Positions 42,583 to 51,590 of a DNA stretch of 64,000 bases are shown here, piece by piece. Location: positions 4,092,001 through 4,156,000 of the forward strand of contig NZ_JBBODF010000001.1 of NCBI RefSeq assembly GCF_038002825.1, given 5' to 3'. The stretch comes from Paenibacillus sp. FSL H8-0048 (GTDB taxonomy: Bacteria > Bacillota > Bacilli > Paenibacillales > Paenibacillaceae). The notes below the pieces were generated by a model. That model was not told the origin of the DNA and ran no database searches. It worked only from the letters and a program-made list of their open reading frames with translations. Made by a program: the position numbers and the translations under genes. Position 1 is the stretch's first letter. Each line of letters opens with the position of its first letter.

Positions 42583-43926
42583 TTACCACCCGCTCCCGCG
42601 CTTTACCTCCTGGATAATCGCCAGGATTCCCTCATCAATCTGTGTAAGCCCCGCCCGGGAAATACTGATGCGCAGGAATTTGTCCCGGGTCTGGTAGCCC
42701 GGCAGATAGAAGCCGTTACCGGGTATCACCTGAATTTTGCGTTCCCCCAGACGCTTGACCAGACGCTCCAGGTTGACGGTGAGCGGCAGCCTGAACTGGA
42801 TATAGATGCCTGAGCTGTCCGCAGAGGCTTCGATTAAGCCGTCTGTATTATGCCGCCCGAGTGCTTCGTATACCGCGCGGATTTTTTTGGCGTACATGGC
42901 TTTGATCTTGTGCCGGTGATGCCCGTACATCCCGTTCTTGATGTATACCTCAAGCGCAGCCTGCGACAGCAGCGAGGTATCGGTGTAGCCTTTATAGGAG
43001 CGGAAGGTCTCCAGCAGCGGCTGCGGCACCACCACCGCACCGAGCCTAAGGCCGGGGAAGATGATTTTGGAGAAGCTTTTGAGATAAATGACATGGGAGG
43101 TCTGGTCATACGCATAGATGGGGTCATAGCGCCGTCCGATCCCCAGATCCGCCATATAATCATCCTCTGCGATGTAGACATCGTATTTGCCAGCCAGTCC
43201 GGCAATGGCCTTGCGCTCCTCTGTGCTGTAGGTTGTCCCAAGCGGGTTGTGGTATCTGGGCATCGTATAAAAAAACTTAAATCTCCCGCTGGCGAACCGT
43301 TCCTCCAGCTCCTGCAGGTCAATGCCCGCCGCCGAACGCCCGATTCCGCTCACCGGCAGCCCCTCAGCTTCCAAATACCTCAAATAGATATCATACCCCG
43401 GCTGTTCCACCAAAATCTCCGTCCTGCCGCTGGGAAAAGGCATTCTCGCCAGTATCTCCAGCGCCTGCTGAATCCCTGAGGTAATCAGGATCGACTCCGC
43501 CTTCGCGAACACCTGATACTCCGCCAGATGCGACACCAGGGTGCGGCGCAGTGTTGCAAGCCCCAAGGCATCCCCATAGGTGAACAGATGGTATTTGTAC
43601 TGGTCAATCGCCTTATTGAGGCAATGCTGGAAGTCCAGGTACGGAAAGACATTCAGATCCGGCGATGCCGAAGCAAAATCAACCGTCCCTTCACTCCCCG
43701 ACGCCGCTGAATCGTCACTCTTGTCCACCATGTAATAGCCGCTCTGCGGAATAGAGTAGATCGTATGCGTCCGCTCCAGCTCCCCGTAAGCCTTCAGTAT
43801 GGTACTGACGCTACAGCCGTAGATTTCTGAAGCACTGCGCACAGACGGCAGCTTGTCCCCCGGGCGGTACTGCCCTTCCTTCATCTGCTTCTCCAGCTCG
43901 GTGATCACCTGATGATACTTGTTCAT
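42583..43926 (-). CDS. MocR/PdxR-type regulator (GntR helix-turn-helix fused to aminotransferase-like domain)
   Basis: 447 residues. N-terminal GntR domain: MKEGQYRPGDKLPSVRSASE then YGCSVSTILKAYGELE. The remainder is an aspartate-aminotransferase-like domain; YLKSFSKIIFPGLRLGAVV contains the Lys that binds PLP, and MPRYHNPLGTTYS the conserved Asn-Pro. Such proteins control neighbouring genes in response to PLP or an amino compound. It is divergent from the EamA exporter, with a perfect 16-bp palindrome between them, so that exporter is the likely target. Confidence 0.92.
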   Translation of the reverse strand: MNKYHQVITELEKQMKEGQYRPGDKLPSVRSASEIYGCSVSTILKAYGELERTHTIYSIPQSGYYMVDKSDDSAASGSEGTVDFASASPDLNVFPYLDFQHCLNKAIDQYKYHLFTYGDALGLATLRRTLVSHLAEYQVFAKAESILITSGIQQALEILARMPFPSGRTEILVEQPGYDIYLRYLEAEGLPVSGIGRSAAGIDLQELEERFASGRFKFFYTMPRYHNPLGTTYSTEERKAIAGLAGKYDVYIAEDDYMADLGIGRRYDPIYAYDQTSHVIYLKSFSKIIFPGLRLGAVVVPQPLLETFRSYKGYTDTSLLSQAALEVYIKNGMYGHHRHKIKAMYAKKIRAVYEALGRHNTDGLIEASADSSGIYIQFRLPLTVNLERLVKRLGERKIQVIPGNGFYLPGYQTRDKFLRISISRAGLTQIDEGILAIIQEVKRGSGW

Positions 43927-44012
43927 CGCCCGCCTCCGTTTGCCGTTATTCCCCTGCTATGCCGTATATTCTATCCTATTATTCTCCCCTTATTATATAG
44001 GGATCACGGCAG

Positions 44013-44028
44013 ACTGTACCGGTACAGT
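44013..44028. promoter_or_regulatory. candidate MocR operator
   Basis: Perfect palindrome ACTGTACCGGTACAGT in the 208-base gap between the divergent mocR and eamA genes. Confidence 0.6.
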
Positions 44029-44134
44029 TGAGGAAACCTTGTATTGTTGGTGCACACCTTTTCCTTTAATTTTAAAGTAATAGATCGAATGTTTACAGCA
44101 TCCAATCTTCACTAACCTACAAGGAGATGTACCC

Positions 44135-45073
44135 ATGCACAAACAAGGACTCAAACTGGCCTACAGCTTCGCCGTACTCAATGCGTTCATTATCGGCTTT
44201 TCCTTCCTGTTCACCAAAGTGGCGCTCGTTCATGCCGGGCCGCTCGATACGCTGACCTTCCGGTTCGCTGCCTCTTTTGCCGTGATGTCGGTTCCGGTCG
44301 CCCTCGGCTGGGTCAAGGTTTCCTACCGGGGCAAGCCGATTGGCCGGGCCCTGCTGCTCGCCGCGATGTATCCGCTCGGCTTCTTCACCCTGCAGGTCTT
44401 CGGACTTCAGCGCGCCACCTCAGCCGAGGGAGGCATCCTCTATTCGTTCACTCCGGTGGTGACGATGATCATCGCCGGGGTTTTCCTGAAGGAGAAGACC
44501 ACCCTGCTGCAAAAGCTGTGCATCTTCCTCTCGGTATTCGGCGTGGTATTCATCTTCGTCATGAAGGGAAGCGGCATTCAGCTGTCGAGTATGACCGGGA
44601 TTGTGCTGCTGTTCATGACTTGTCTCGCGTTTGCCGGGTACAGTGTGCTGGCCCGCTCCCTCTCCAGCCACTTCAGCCCTGCTGAGCTCAGCTACCTGAT
44701 GATGGGGGTCGGCTTCGCCACCTTCCTGATCATCTCGCTTACCGGACATACCGTCAGCGGGACGCTCGGGGAGTTCCTGAATCCGCTGGGAAGCGCAACG
44801 TTTGTCCTGTCCGCTGTATATCTGGGGGTGGTCGCCTCGCTGGTCACAACCCTGACCTCAACCTATATTTTATCCAAAATCGAGGCCTCACTCATGAGCG
44901 TGTTCACCAACCTCTCCACCATCGTATCCATTGCAGCCGGAGCGATCTTCCTGGGTGAGCAGATCACGGTCTATCACTGGATCGGATCATTCCTGATCAT
45001 CGCCGGGGTCATTGGCACGAACTTGCTTGGCCGAAAAGAGACCGCTGCGGCTTCCCCAGCAGCCAGCGAATAG
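44135..45073 (+). CDS. EamA (DMT) family exporter
   Basis: 312 residues, ten membrane segments in two EamA repeats. Typical features: SFLFTKVALVHAGPLDTLTFRF in segments 1-2, GLQRATSAEGGILYSFTPV in the first repeat and KIEASLMSVFTNLSTIVSIA in the second, with FLGEQITVYHWIGSFLIIAG near the end. Family members export amino acids or metabolites. AAGGAG lies upstream of the ATG. Divergent from the MocR gene, which probably regulates it, possibly in response to an amino compound. Confidence 0.9.
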   Translation: MHKQGLKLAYSFAVLNAFIIGFSFLFTKVALVHAGPLDTLTFRFAASFAVMSVPVALGWVKVSYRGKPIGRALLLAAMYPLGFFTLQVFGLQRATSAEGGILYSFTPVVTMIIAGVFLKEKTTLLQKLCIFLSVFGVVFIFVMKGSGIQLSSMTGIVLLFMTCLAFAGYSVLARSLSSHFSPAELSYLMMGVGFATFLIISLTGHTVSGTLGEFLNPLGSATFVLSAVYLGVVASLVTTLTSTYILSKIEASLMSVFTNLSTIVSIAAGAIFLGEQITVYHWIGSFLIIAGVIGTNLLGRKETAAASPAASE

Positions 45074-45196
45074 AGCAGCATGTACCGAATGCGTCTATAG
45101 AAGACACGCATTTAGGTGCTCCCCGGCGATTCTTTGGGTTCCTTCCCCCCTTCTGTCCGTCCGGATGACTCCGGCTGCGGAAGGGCTGCATCATTC

Positions 45197-47653
45197 TTAC
45201 AGCTTGACGCGCTGTAAACGCAGCGCGTTCAGTACAACGGATACCGAGCTGAAGGCCATCGCAGCTCCGGCCAGCCAAGGCGCCAGGAAGCCCAGCGCCG
45301 CAATCGGGATTCCGGTGATATTGTAGGCCAGCGCCCAGAACAGATTCTGCCTGATATTGCGCATGGTCTTGCGGCTCATCAGGATCGCATCCGGAATGCT
45401 CATCAGATCACCGCGCATCAGCGTAATATCCGCCGCCTCCATCGCCACATCCGTGCCGGTGCCGATTGCCATGCCCGTATCCGCGGTTGCCAGCGCCGGA
45501 GCATCGTTGATGCCGTCGCCGACCATAGCCACCTTGACCCCGCCGCTCTGGAGCCTGCGGATCTCTTCGGCCTTGCCCTCAGGCAGCACCTCCGCCAGAA
45601 CCGTGCGGATGCCCGCCTGATCCGCAATCGCCTGGGCCGTAATCCTATTGTCTCCGGTAATCATGACAACCTCGATGCCCATGGCATGCAGCCGGGCTAC
45701 CGCCTCCCGTGAGGTCTCCTTAATCGTGTCAGCCACAGCAATCACTCCCGCAACCGCATCCTCCACGGCTACCAGCATCGCTGTTTTGCCTTCCTGCTCC
45801 AGCTTGGTCATGATCCCTGTCCACGGCTCGATATCCAGCCCGTTCTCCACCATCATACGCCGTGTGCCTACGCTTACCTTCTGGCCGTCCACTACCGCCG
45901 ACACCCCGCGGCCCGGTACCGCCTCGAACTGGCCCGCTGGCGGCAGGTCGATTCCTCTACCTTGTGCTCCAGCCACAATGGCCTCCGCCAGCGGATGCTC
46001 CGAGAGCTTCTCCGCAGCCGCTGTTATGGCCAGCAGCCGGTTCTCGCCAAGCACCCGTCCTTGCGCAGCGATTCCAGTAGTCGCTACAATATCGGTCAGC
46101 ACCGGCTTGCCGTTGGTCACGGTCCCGGTCTTATCTACGACCACTACCTTCACGCCCTGCGCAGCTTCCAGATGCTCCCCGCCCTTGAACAGGATGCCGA
46201 ACTCGGCGGCCCGGCCGGACCCGGCCATAATGGAGGTTGGCGTCGCCAGTCCCAGTGCGCACGGGCAGGCGATGACAAGCACCGCAATGGCTTTTTCCAG
46301 GGCCTCTGCAAACTGCCCCGGCGCTCCCCAGATATACCAGACCCCGAAGGTTACGGCAGCAATACCGACCACAATCGGCACGAAGATCCCGGAGATGACA
46401 TCGGCAATCCGCTGAATCGGTGCCTTCGAGCCCTGCGCTTCCTCCACGACTCTAATGATCTGTGCCAGCGCCGTATCACGGCCGACCTTGCGGGCTTTAA
46501 CCCGCAGCATTCCGTTCTTGTTCAGCGTAGCTCCGATCACGGAATCTCCCGGCTTCTTCTCCACCGGGATACTCTCGCCTGTGAGCATGGATTCATCGAC
46601 GGAGGACAAGCCCTCAACGACTTCACCGTCTACAGGCACCTTAGTTCCAGGCTTCACCAGCACAATATCGCCGATCACTACATCCTCCACCGGAATACTC
46701 AGCTCTGCACCGTCACGCAGCACCAGCGCTGTCTTGGCCTGAAGCCCCATCAGGCTGCGGATCGCCTCCGATGAACGCCCCTTCGCCAGCGCTTCTAACC
46801 ACTTGCCTACGAGAATTAACGTGATCAGCACCGCGCTGGTCTCGAAGTACAGCTCCACGGTGTGGTGCATCCCGCTCATTTTCAGAGAATCAATCGTCAG
46901 GTACACGCTGTAGAAATACGCCGCAGATGTACCCAGCACCACCAGCACATCCATGTTGGCACTGCCGTTCTTCAGCGCCTTATAGGCGCTGACATAGAAC
47001 TGCCAGCCGATCACGAACTGAACCGGGGTCGCCAGCACAAGCTGGAACCAGGGATTCATGAACAGCTCAGGCGTCCAGATCCAGGTTGTGAACGAGAAGT
47101 GGCCCGCCATGGCCCAGAGCAGCGGGAGAGACAGCAACGCGGAGATCATCCACTTATTCCGCTTGCGTGTAATCTCTTCGCTGCGCTGCTCCGCGATATC
47201 CTTCCGGTCCTGCTTAAGTGCCGCCTTATAGCCGATGCTGCTCACCTTATCCATAATCTCGGCCGGACTGACATTGCCCGGCGAATATTCCACATGCGCA
47301 GTCTCCAGCGCCAGGTTCACATTCACGGCCGCGATTCCAGGCATGCGTCCCAGCACCTTCTCAATGCGCGCCGAGCAGGCGGCACAGGTCATGCCGGTAA
47401 TATCAAAATCCGCAGATTCCTTCAGTGTATCGTAACCTAGCGAGCGTATCTTCTCCTCGATCTTCGGCACATCCATAGCTGCCGGATCGAAGCCTACCGT
47501 AGCCTGCTCCAGCGCCAGATTGACACTCGCCCGGGATACCCCCTCCATGCGGGACAAGCCCTTCTCAATCCGCGCCGCACAGGCGGAGCAGGTCATTCCG
47601 GTAATTTGCAGCGTGGCCTGCTGCTCCGGGGCGGACTCTGCACTCTTTTCCAT
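45197..47653 (-). CDS. copA: copper-exporting P-type ATPase CopA
   Basis: 818 residues. Two N-terminal metal-binding domains with GMTCSACAARIEKG and GMTCAACSARIEKV, eight membrane segments, the copper site VIACPCALGLATPTSI, phosphorylation motif DKTGTVTNGKP, the HP motif in SEHPLAEAI, and GDGINDAPALA. Pumps Cu(I) out of the cytosol. Among three nearby ATGs, 47653 is chosen because GGAGG lies 9 bases upstream; 47659 would leave only 3. A CsoR operator sits just upstream, so it has its own copper-induced promoter. Confidence 0.96.
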   Translation of the reverse strand: MEKSAESAPEQQATLQITGMTCSACAARIEKGLSRMEGVSRASVNLALEQATVGFDPAAMDVPKIEEKIRSLGYDTLKESADFDITGMTCAACSARIEKVLGRMPGIAAVNVNLALETAHVEYSPGNVSPAEIMDKVSSIGYKAALKQDRKDIAEQRSEEITRKRNKWMISALLSLPLLWAMAGHFSFTTWIWTPELFMNPWFQLVLATPVQFVIGWQFYVSAYKALKNGSANMDVLVVLGTSAAYFYSVYLTIDSLKMSGMHHTVELYFETSAVLITLILVGKWLEALAKGRSSEAIRSLMGLQAKTALVLRDGAELSIPVEDVVIGDIVLVKPGTKVPVDGEVVEGLSSVDESMLTGESIPVEKKPGDSVIGATLNKNGMLRVKARKVGRDTALAQIIRVVEEAQGSKAPIQRIADVISGIFVPIVVGIAAVTFGVWYIWGAPGQFAEALEKAIAVLVIACPCALGLATPTSIMAGSGRAAEFGILFKGGEHLEAAQGVKVVVVDKTGTVTNGKPVLTDIVATTGIAAQGRVLGENRLLAITAAAEKLSEHPLAEAIVAGAQGRGIDLPPAGQFEAVPGRGVSAVVDGQKVSVGTRRMMVENGLDIEPWTGIMTKLEQEGKTAMLVAVEDAVAGVIAVADTIKETSREAVARLHAMGIEVVMITGDNRITAQAIADQAGIRTVLAEVLPEGKAEEIRRLQSGGVKVAMVGDGINDAPALATADTGMAIGTGTDVAMEAADITLMRGDLMSIPDAILMSRKTMRNIRQNLFWALAYNITGIPIAALGFLAPWLAGAAMAFSSVSVVLNALRLQRVKL

Positions 47654-47669
47654 CCTCATGCACCTCCAC

Positions 47670-47686
47670 ATACCCCCAAGGGGTAT
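47670..47686 (-). promoter_or_regulatory. CsoR operator of copA
   Basis: ATACCCCCAAGGGGTAT, a near-perfect match to the CsoR box (TACCC...GGGTA with G/C-rich centre), about 17 bases before the copA start. Confidence 0.9.
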
Positions 47687-47771
47687 ATTTATTTTGAAAA
47701 GAAAAGGCATTGGCGCCCGGCCCTGTACCCCAGGGTTCCCTGCTCCAAGCCCTTATATTACAACAATTAGC

Positions 47772-47972
47772 TCACACTACGTCGTAGCCCTGATCTTCAA
47801 TAGCAGCCTTGATCTTATCCAGGCTTACCGTATTCTCATCGAATTCAACCGCCACCGTCTTCGCCGGCAGATCCACCTTCGCCGCAGCGCCTACACCGCT
47901 AACAGCCTTCTCTACAGCACTTACACAATGACCGCAGGACATTCCTTCAACATTCAGTGTTACGTTCGACAT
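47772..47972 (-). CDS. copZ: copper chaperone CopZ
   Basis: 66 residues, one heavy-metal-associated domain. VEGMSCGHCVSAVEKAV has the Cu-binding CxxC; the C-terminus ends GYDVV as in Bacillus CopZ. It passes Cu(I) to CopA. AGGAGG precedes the ATG. Gene order csoR-copZ-copA, but about 480 bases with repeats separate csoR and copZ. No CsoR box was found directly upstream of copZ. Confidence 0.95.
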   Translation of the reverse strand: MSNVTLNVEGMSCGHCVSAVEKAVSGVGAAAKVDLPAKTVAVEFDENTVSLDKIKAAIEDQGYDVV

Positions 47973-48074
47973 TTGAATTACCTCCTAATTGTTGTTGGTA
48001 CACGATTAATTTGTGTTCATATTCTACAACCGGAATATAGATTGTTGCGTGAAGAAAGGATAGCTGTGCTTGAT

Positions 48075-48251
48075 TGTACTTTGTACAACAGATGCCGGAC
48101 AAATCAGCCTCTGAATGGAATCTATTGTATTTCGCACATTAGATTTTCAGCTTTTAGGCTCTTTCATCCTATTTCCCTGACTTCAATTGTACAGAATACA
48201 ATAGAATGGATATTTTCATCGTTAAACAGGAATTCTATTGCACAAAGTACA
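48075..48251. repeat. family B four-site palindromic element, copy 3
   Basis: Sites start at 48075 (TGTACTTTGTACA), 48126 (TGTATTTCGCACA), 48188 (TGTACAGAATACA) and 48239 (TGCACAAAGTACA): 51, 62, 51, as in copy 2. Sites 3 and 4 are the near-reverse complements of sites 2 and 1. Lies between csoR and copZ. Confidence 0.85.
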
Positions 48252-48290
48252 ATCAGACCCTTGTTTGTTGTTTCTTCTTCCTCTGAAACT

Positions 48291-48385
48291 GCAGGAGCGC
48301 CAGCGACCGCCTTGTCCAAGGATTTCTTTCACTAAGGCGGTATCAATCATGAAATCCGTGGACAACAGCGGCCGAAAGTTCTAAA
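48291..48385 (+). repeat. family F structured element, copy 1
   Basis: Outer arms CGACCGC and GCGGCCG; inner stem GTCCA-GGATTTC with GAAATCC-TGGAC. The copy at 59183 has different bases in the inner stem but keeps the pairing. No gene is seen in 47973-48454. Confidence 0.7.
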
Positions 48386-48454
48386 TTCAACGCAGTTACA
48401 TCCACCATATTTGTACTTTTGATTCTCACAGTTCCATTTCTCCAGGCCCAACCT

Positions 48455-48802
48455 TTATTTCATCAGCTTGTTCACCGTAACCAGCAGCTCGTCAATGACC
48501 TCATGCTCACCGGCTTCGATCCGTTCAATAATACAGCTCTTCATATGGCCTTCAAGCAGCAGCTTGCCGACACTGTTCAGGGCCGCCTGCACCGCCGCCA
48601 GCTGATTCAGCACATCATCACAGTAGGTATCCCGTTCAATCATGCCTTTCACTCCACGGATCTGTCCTTCAATCCGGTTCAGCCGGGTCGTCAGCCCATT
48701 CTTGAATTCCGGGGAATGATGACTCTTACGCACACCGGAAGCAGAAGAATGGCAGGCTTCGGCAGGGTCCCGTCCGGCAGGGTCCTTCTCATTTGTAGAC
48801 AC
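48455..48802 (-). CDS. csoR: copper-sensing repressor CsoR
   Basis: 115 residues, all-helical CsoR/RcnR (DUF156) fold. TRLNRIEGQIRGVKGMIERD is the family signature; the Cu(I) ligands are Cys in DTYCDDV and the His and Cys of EGHMKSCI. Copper binding releases DNA. The GTG at 48802 has AAGGAGG 9 bases upstream; the ATG at 48844 falls within the operator. It probably represses itself and copA through the two operators. Confidence 0.95.
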   Translation of the reverse strand: MSTNEKDPAGRDPAEACHSSASGVRKSHHSPEFKNGLTTRLNRIEGQIRGVKGMIERDTYCDDVLNQLAAVQAALNSVGKLLLEGHMKSCIIERIEAGEHEVIDELLVTVNKLMK

Positions 48803-48833
48803 AGGAATCAGCCTCCTTACGTACCAATATAAT

Positions 48834-48850
48834 ATACCCCCCATGGGTAT
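48834..48850 (-). promoter_or_regulatory. CsoR operator of csoR
   Basis: ATACCCCCCATGGGTAT, close to the copA box, about 32 bases before the csoR start; suggests autoregulation. Confidence 0.88.
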
Positions 48851-48959
48851 GTCAAGCTGCAGGAATAAAGAATCGCCGCTTAAGGAATACCAATTAGAAT
48901 GGCGCCGCTTTCCTTAAACGGCCTTTCAGAACTCCTGTACAAGCGCTGCATAAAAAGGA

Positions 48960-48988
48960 TTGACCCCCTATTCAAATTTGAATATAAT
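48960..48988 (+). promoter_or_regulatory. promoter with internal palindrome for MFS-padR
   Basis: TTGACC, 17 bases, TATAAT. The spacer contains the perfect 14-bp palindrome ATTCAAATTTGAAT (48970-48983), a likely operator for the operon's own PadR protein. Confidence 0.8.
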
Positions 48989-49032
48989 AAGGTCTGCAAC
49001 TTATCAATTTCAATTAAAGGAGTATGAACAAC

Positions 49033-50553
49033 ATGCATAACAAAGAGAGCAATCTGAAGCTTGTCGTTGCCGGACTGCTGCTCGGCATTCTGATGTCGGC
49101 CATGGATAATACGATTGTTGCCGCAGCGATGGGCACGATTGTCTCTGATCTCGGGGGACTTGATAAAATCGTCTGGGTCACCTCCGCCTACATGGTCATG
49201 GTGATGGCCGGCACCCCGATCTTCGGCAAACTGTCCGATATGTACGGACGCAAACGGTTCTACATCTTCGGACTCATCGTCTTCCTGATCGGCTCCGCAC
49301 TGTGCGGAACGGCTACCAGCATCACCCAGCTTAGTATTTACCGTGCGATTCAAGGGATTGGCGGCGGCGCACTCATGCCGATTGCCTTCACGATTGTCTT
49401 CGACATTTTCCCGCCTGAGAAAAGAGGCAAGCTCACCGGACTCTTCGGTGCTGTCTTCGGGATCTCCAGTGTAATTGGGCCTCTGCTGGGTGCATATATC
49501 ACCGAATATGTGAGCTGGAACTGGATTTTCTATATTAACCTGCCCATCGGGATTGTCTCGTTCTTCTTTATTATGACCTCCTATAAGGAATCCATATCGC
49601 ATTCCAAACAGCGGATTGACTGGGGCGGCGCTTTCACCCTGGTGGCAGGGATTATCTGCCTGATGTTCGCCCTGGAGCTTGGCGGTAACCAGTATGCTTG
49701 GGATTCTGCAGCCATTCTTGGACTGTTCGCTGCGTTCGCCGTGCTGCTGATCGCCTTCATTATCATTGAAAAATTCGCGGCAGAGCCGGTTATTTCTTTC
49801 GCCATGTTCCGGCAGCGCCTGTTCGCGACCAGCAGTATACTGGGCTTGTTCTATGGTTCGGCATTCATTGTAGCAACGGTATATATCCCAATATACGTCC
49901 AGGGGGTATACGGCGGCTCCGCCACCAACTCCGGCCTGATTCTGATGCCGATGATGATCGGAACCGTAATCGGCAGCCAGTCCGGCGGCCTGCTTACTAC
50001 TAAAACGAGCTTCCGCAACATCATGCTGCTGTCAGCAGTCTGCTTCGTGGGCGGGATTTACTCCCTCAGCACCTTGACCCCGGAGACCCCCCGGATGGCG
50101 CTTAATGCCTTCATGGCACTGACCGGCTTCGGCGTGGGCTTCTCCTTCTCCGTGCTCAGCCTGTCTTCGATCCAGCATTTCGACATGCGCCAGCGCGGTT
50201 CGGCAACCTCCACCAGTACCTTCATGCGCTCGCTCGGAATGACGCTGGGGATTACGATCTTCGGCATTATCCAGCGCAACCATTTCGCCTCCCAGCTGAG
50301 CGCAGCCTTCGGAGACAGCGGCCAGGCCGCTTCCTTCGGCGACCCGCGTTCCGCGTTAACACCCGAGGCCAGAGCACAGATTCCGGCGCCTGTCCTTGAG
50401 AAAATCACGAACTCACTGTCTTCGTCGATCTCACATACCTTCTTGTGGGCCATCGTTCCGGCAGTGCTTACCGTGGTCTTCGTCCTGCTGATGCCGAAGG
50501 ACCGTCTGCTGCCGCAGGGCAGCCAGCACGCTGCTGATAACGAACGGAGGTAA
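49033..50553 (+). CDS. MFS drug efflux transporter, DHA2 (14-segment, EmrB/QacA) type
   Basis: 506 residues. GILMSAMDNTIVAAAMGTI is the family start (segment 1, D1-like motif LD.TIVN), GKLSDMYGRKRFY motif A, YRAIQGIGGGALMPIAFTI motif B and the following GPLLGAYITEYVSWNWIFYI motif C, characteristic of proton-driven drug exporters. AAGGAG lies 10 bases before the ATG at 49033; the ATG at 49024 is too close. Forms an operon with padR 4 bases downstream. Confidence 0.92.
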   Translation: MHNKESNLKLVVAGLLLGILMSAMDNTIVAAAMGTIVSDLGGLDKIVWVTSAYMVMVMAGTPIFGKLSDMYGRKRFYIFGLIVFLIGSALCGTATSITQLSIYRAIQGIGGGALMPIAFTIVFDIFPPEKRGKLTGLFGAVFGISSVIGPLLGAYITEYVSWNWIFYINLPIGIVSFFFIMTSYKESISHSKQRIDWGGAFTLVAGIICLMFALELGGNQYAWDSAAILGLFAAFAVLLIAFIIIEKFAAEPVISFAMFRQRLFATSSILGLFYGSAFIVATVYIPIYVQGVYGGSATNSGLILMPMMIGTVIGSQSGGLLTTKTSFRNIMLLSAVCFVGGIYSLSTLTPETPRMALNAFMALTGFGVGFSFSVLSLSSIQHFDMRQRGSATSTSTFMRSLGMTLGITIFGIIQRNHFASQLSAAFGDSGQAASFGDPRSALTPEARAQIPAPVLEKITNSLSSSISHTFLWAIVPAVLTVVFVLLMPKDRLLPQGSQHAADNERR

Positions 50554-50557
50554 GCCC

Positions 50558-51124
50558 ATGCCCATGAAGCTGGCAATTCTGGGACTTTTGCTGGAACGGG
50601 ATATGCATCCTTATGAGATCACGCTTGTTATGAAGGAACGCTCCATGGACCGGGTGATCAAGATGCAGACAGGTTCATTATATTATGCGGTCGATAAGCT
50701 GGCAGCAGGCGGCCATATTGAGGCGGTTGAGATCATCCACAGCCCGGACCGGCCGGACAAAACCATCTACCGGATCACTGACAAAGGCAAGACCTTCATG
50801 GAGCAGCTTATTCTGCAGCAGATCCGAAAAAGCGATCCCATGTACCATCCGGTACAGATCGCTCTGTCACTCACGCATTTGATTGACCAGGAGAAGGTCG
50901 AAAGCCTGCTGGAAGAGCGTATCCGCGAGGCAGAGCATGAGGTAAACCTCGCCTATCAGCTATACGAGGAGCATATCGCCGTGGTACCGCGTTCGGTGCT
51001 GCATCTGATGTACGGCAGATACGAGCATTGCCAGACTGAGCTGAAGTGGCTGAAGCGCCTGTATGAGGATGTGGCCGCCCGCAGACTGAATGATATCGGC
51101 AGACCTATTATCGCAGATGAATAG
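50558..51124 (+). CDS. PadR family transcriptional regulator
   Basis: 188 residues. MKLAILGLLLERDMHPYEIT then MKMQTGSLYYAVDKLAAGGH is the PadR winged helix (including the conserved Y-A-L/V-x-x-L), with TIYRITDKGK in the wing. The C-terminal helical region is of the Vir_act_alpha_C type and serves for dimerisation. GGAGG precedes the ATG by 7 bases. Probably represses the MFS operon through the promoter palindrome until a drug-like ligand binds. Confidence 0.9.
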   Translation: MPMKLAILGLLLERDMHPYEITLVMKERSMDRVIKMQTGSLYYAVDKLAAGGHIEAVEIIHSPDRPDKTIYRITDKGKTFMEQLILQQIRKSDPMYHPVQIALSLTHLIDQEKVESLLEERIREAEHEVNLAYQLYEEHIAVVPRSVLHLMYGRYEHCQTELKWLKRLYEDVAARRLNDIGRPIIADE

Positions 51125-51143
51125 AAGTGAATAGCCGCTGTGA

Positions 51144-51172
51144 TTGTTTAGCGGAGACCTTATGTGTTTATT
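51144..51172 (+). promoter_or_regulatory. possible promoter before family C copy 2
   Basis: TTGTTT, 17 bases, TTTATT. The family C element starts 4 bases after the -10, the same distance as at copy 4. The -10 match is modest. Confidence 0.4.
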
Positions 51173-51175
51173 AGC

Positions 51176-51236
51176 AAGTGGAAACGGCTTTACTGTCCTT
51201 TTAGGGGCGGTACCGTTTCAAAATTCTTATATTTGG
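51176..51236 (+). repeat. family C element, copy 2 (truncated)
   Basis: Outer stem GAAACGG/CCGTTTC kept; inner stem CTGTCC/GGGCGG holds through G-U pairs; the left arm of the second hairpin is missing, but ATTCTTATATTTGG remains. It lies upstream of the acidic small protein. Confidence 0.75.
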
Positions 51237-51313
51237 AGCAAACCGCTGGCGAGGGGCTAAAGCTGTGTCAGCCCCCGCCTGACGTATATTCTGGAAAGGG
51301 AAGTGAAGCCGTG

Positions 51314-51526
51314 ATGAGCGATGATAAAAAGCCGATCAGAGACGAGCGTGACCACCCGGAGCAATACCCTACGGACAAGCCCAGCCTGTTCGATGTAGAT
51401 GAGGACCAGCAGAATGTGGACCCGATACCCGTAGAGGACCTGACACTTGAGAAAGAGGAAGAGAAGGATAAAGAGACCACGAAGCACCGTTCCTCCAGTG
51501 ATAAGAGATACCACACCGGATTCTAA
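51314..51526 (+). CDS. small acidic hypothetical protein
   Basis: 70 residues, MSDDKKPIRDERDHPEQYPT at the start and runs of Asp/Glu/Lys throughout (LEKEEEKDKETTKH). No hydrophobic core is visible, so it is probably disordered. I do not recognise a family. The ATG at 51314 is preceded by GGAAAGGGAAGTG; a longer frame would run back through the family C element. The element may act as its 5' leader. Confidence 0.6.
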   Translation: MSDDKKPIRDERDHPEQYPTDKPSLFDVDEDQQNVDPIPVEDLTLEKEEEKDKETTKHRSSSDKRYHTGF

Positions 51527-51590
51527 AGGTGTAAGCTTGTCCGGTAACATAACGAGAGCATTCTCAAGCTAATAGTATGGAGGGATCACA

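Noticed and set aside
45085..45115. Hairpin between the EamA and copA genes as a terminator
   Set aside because: Stem AATGCG/CGCATT is short and has no T-run on either strand.
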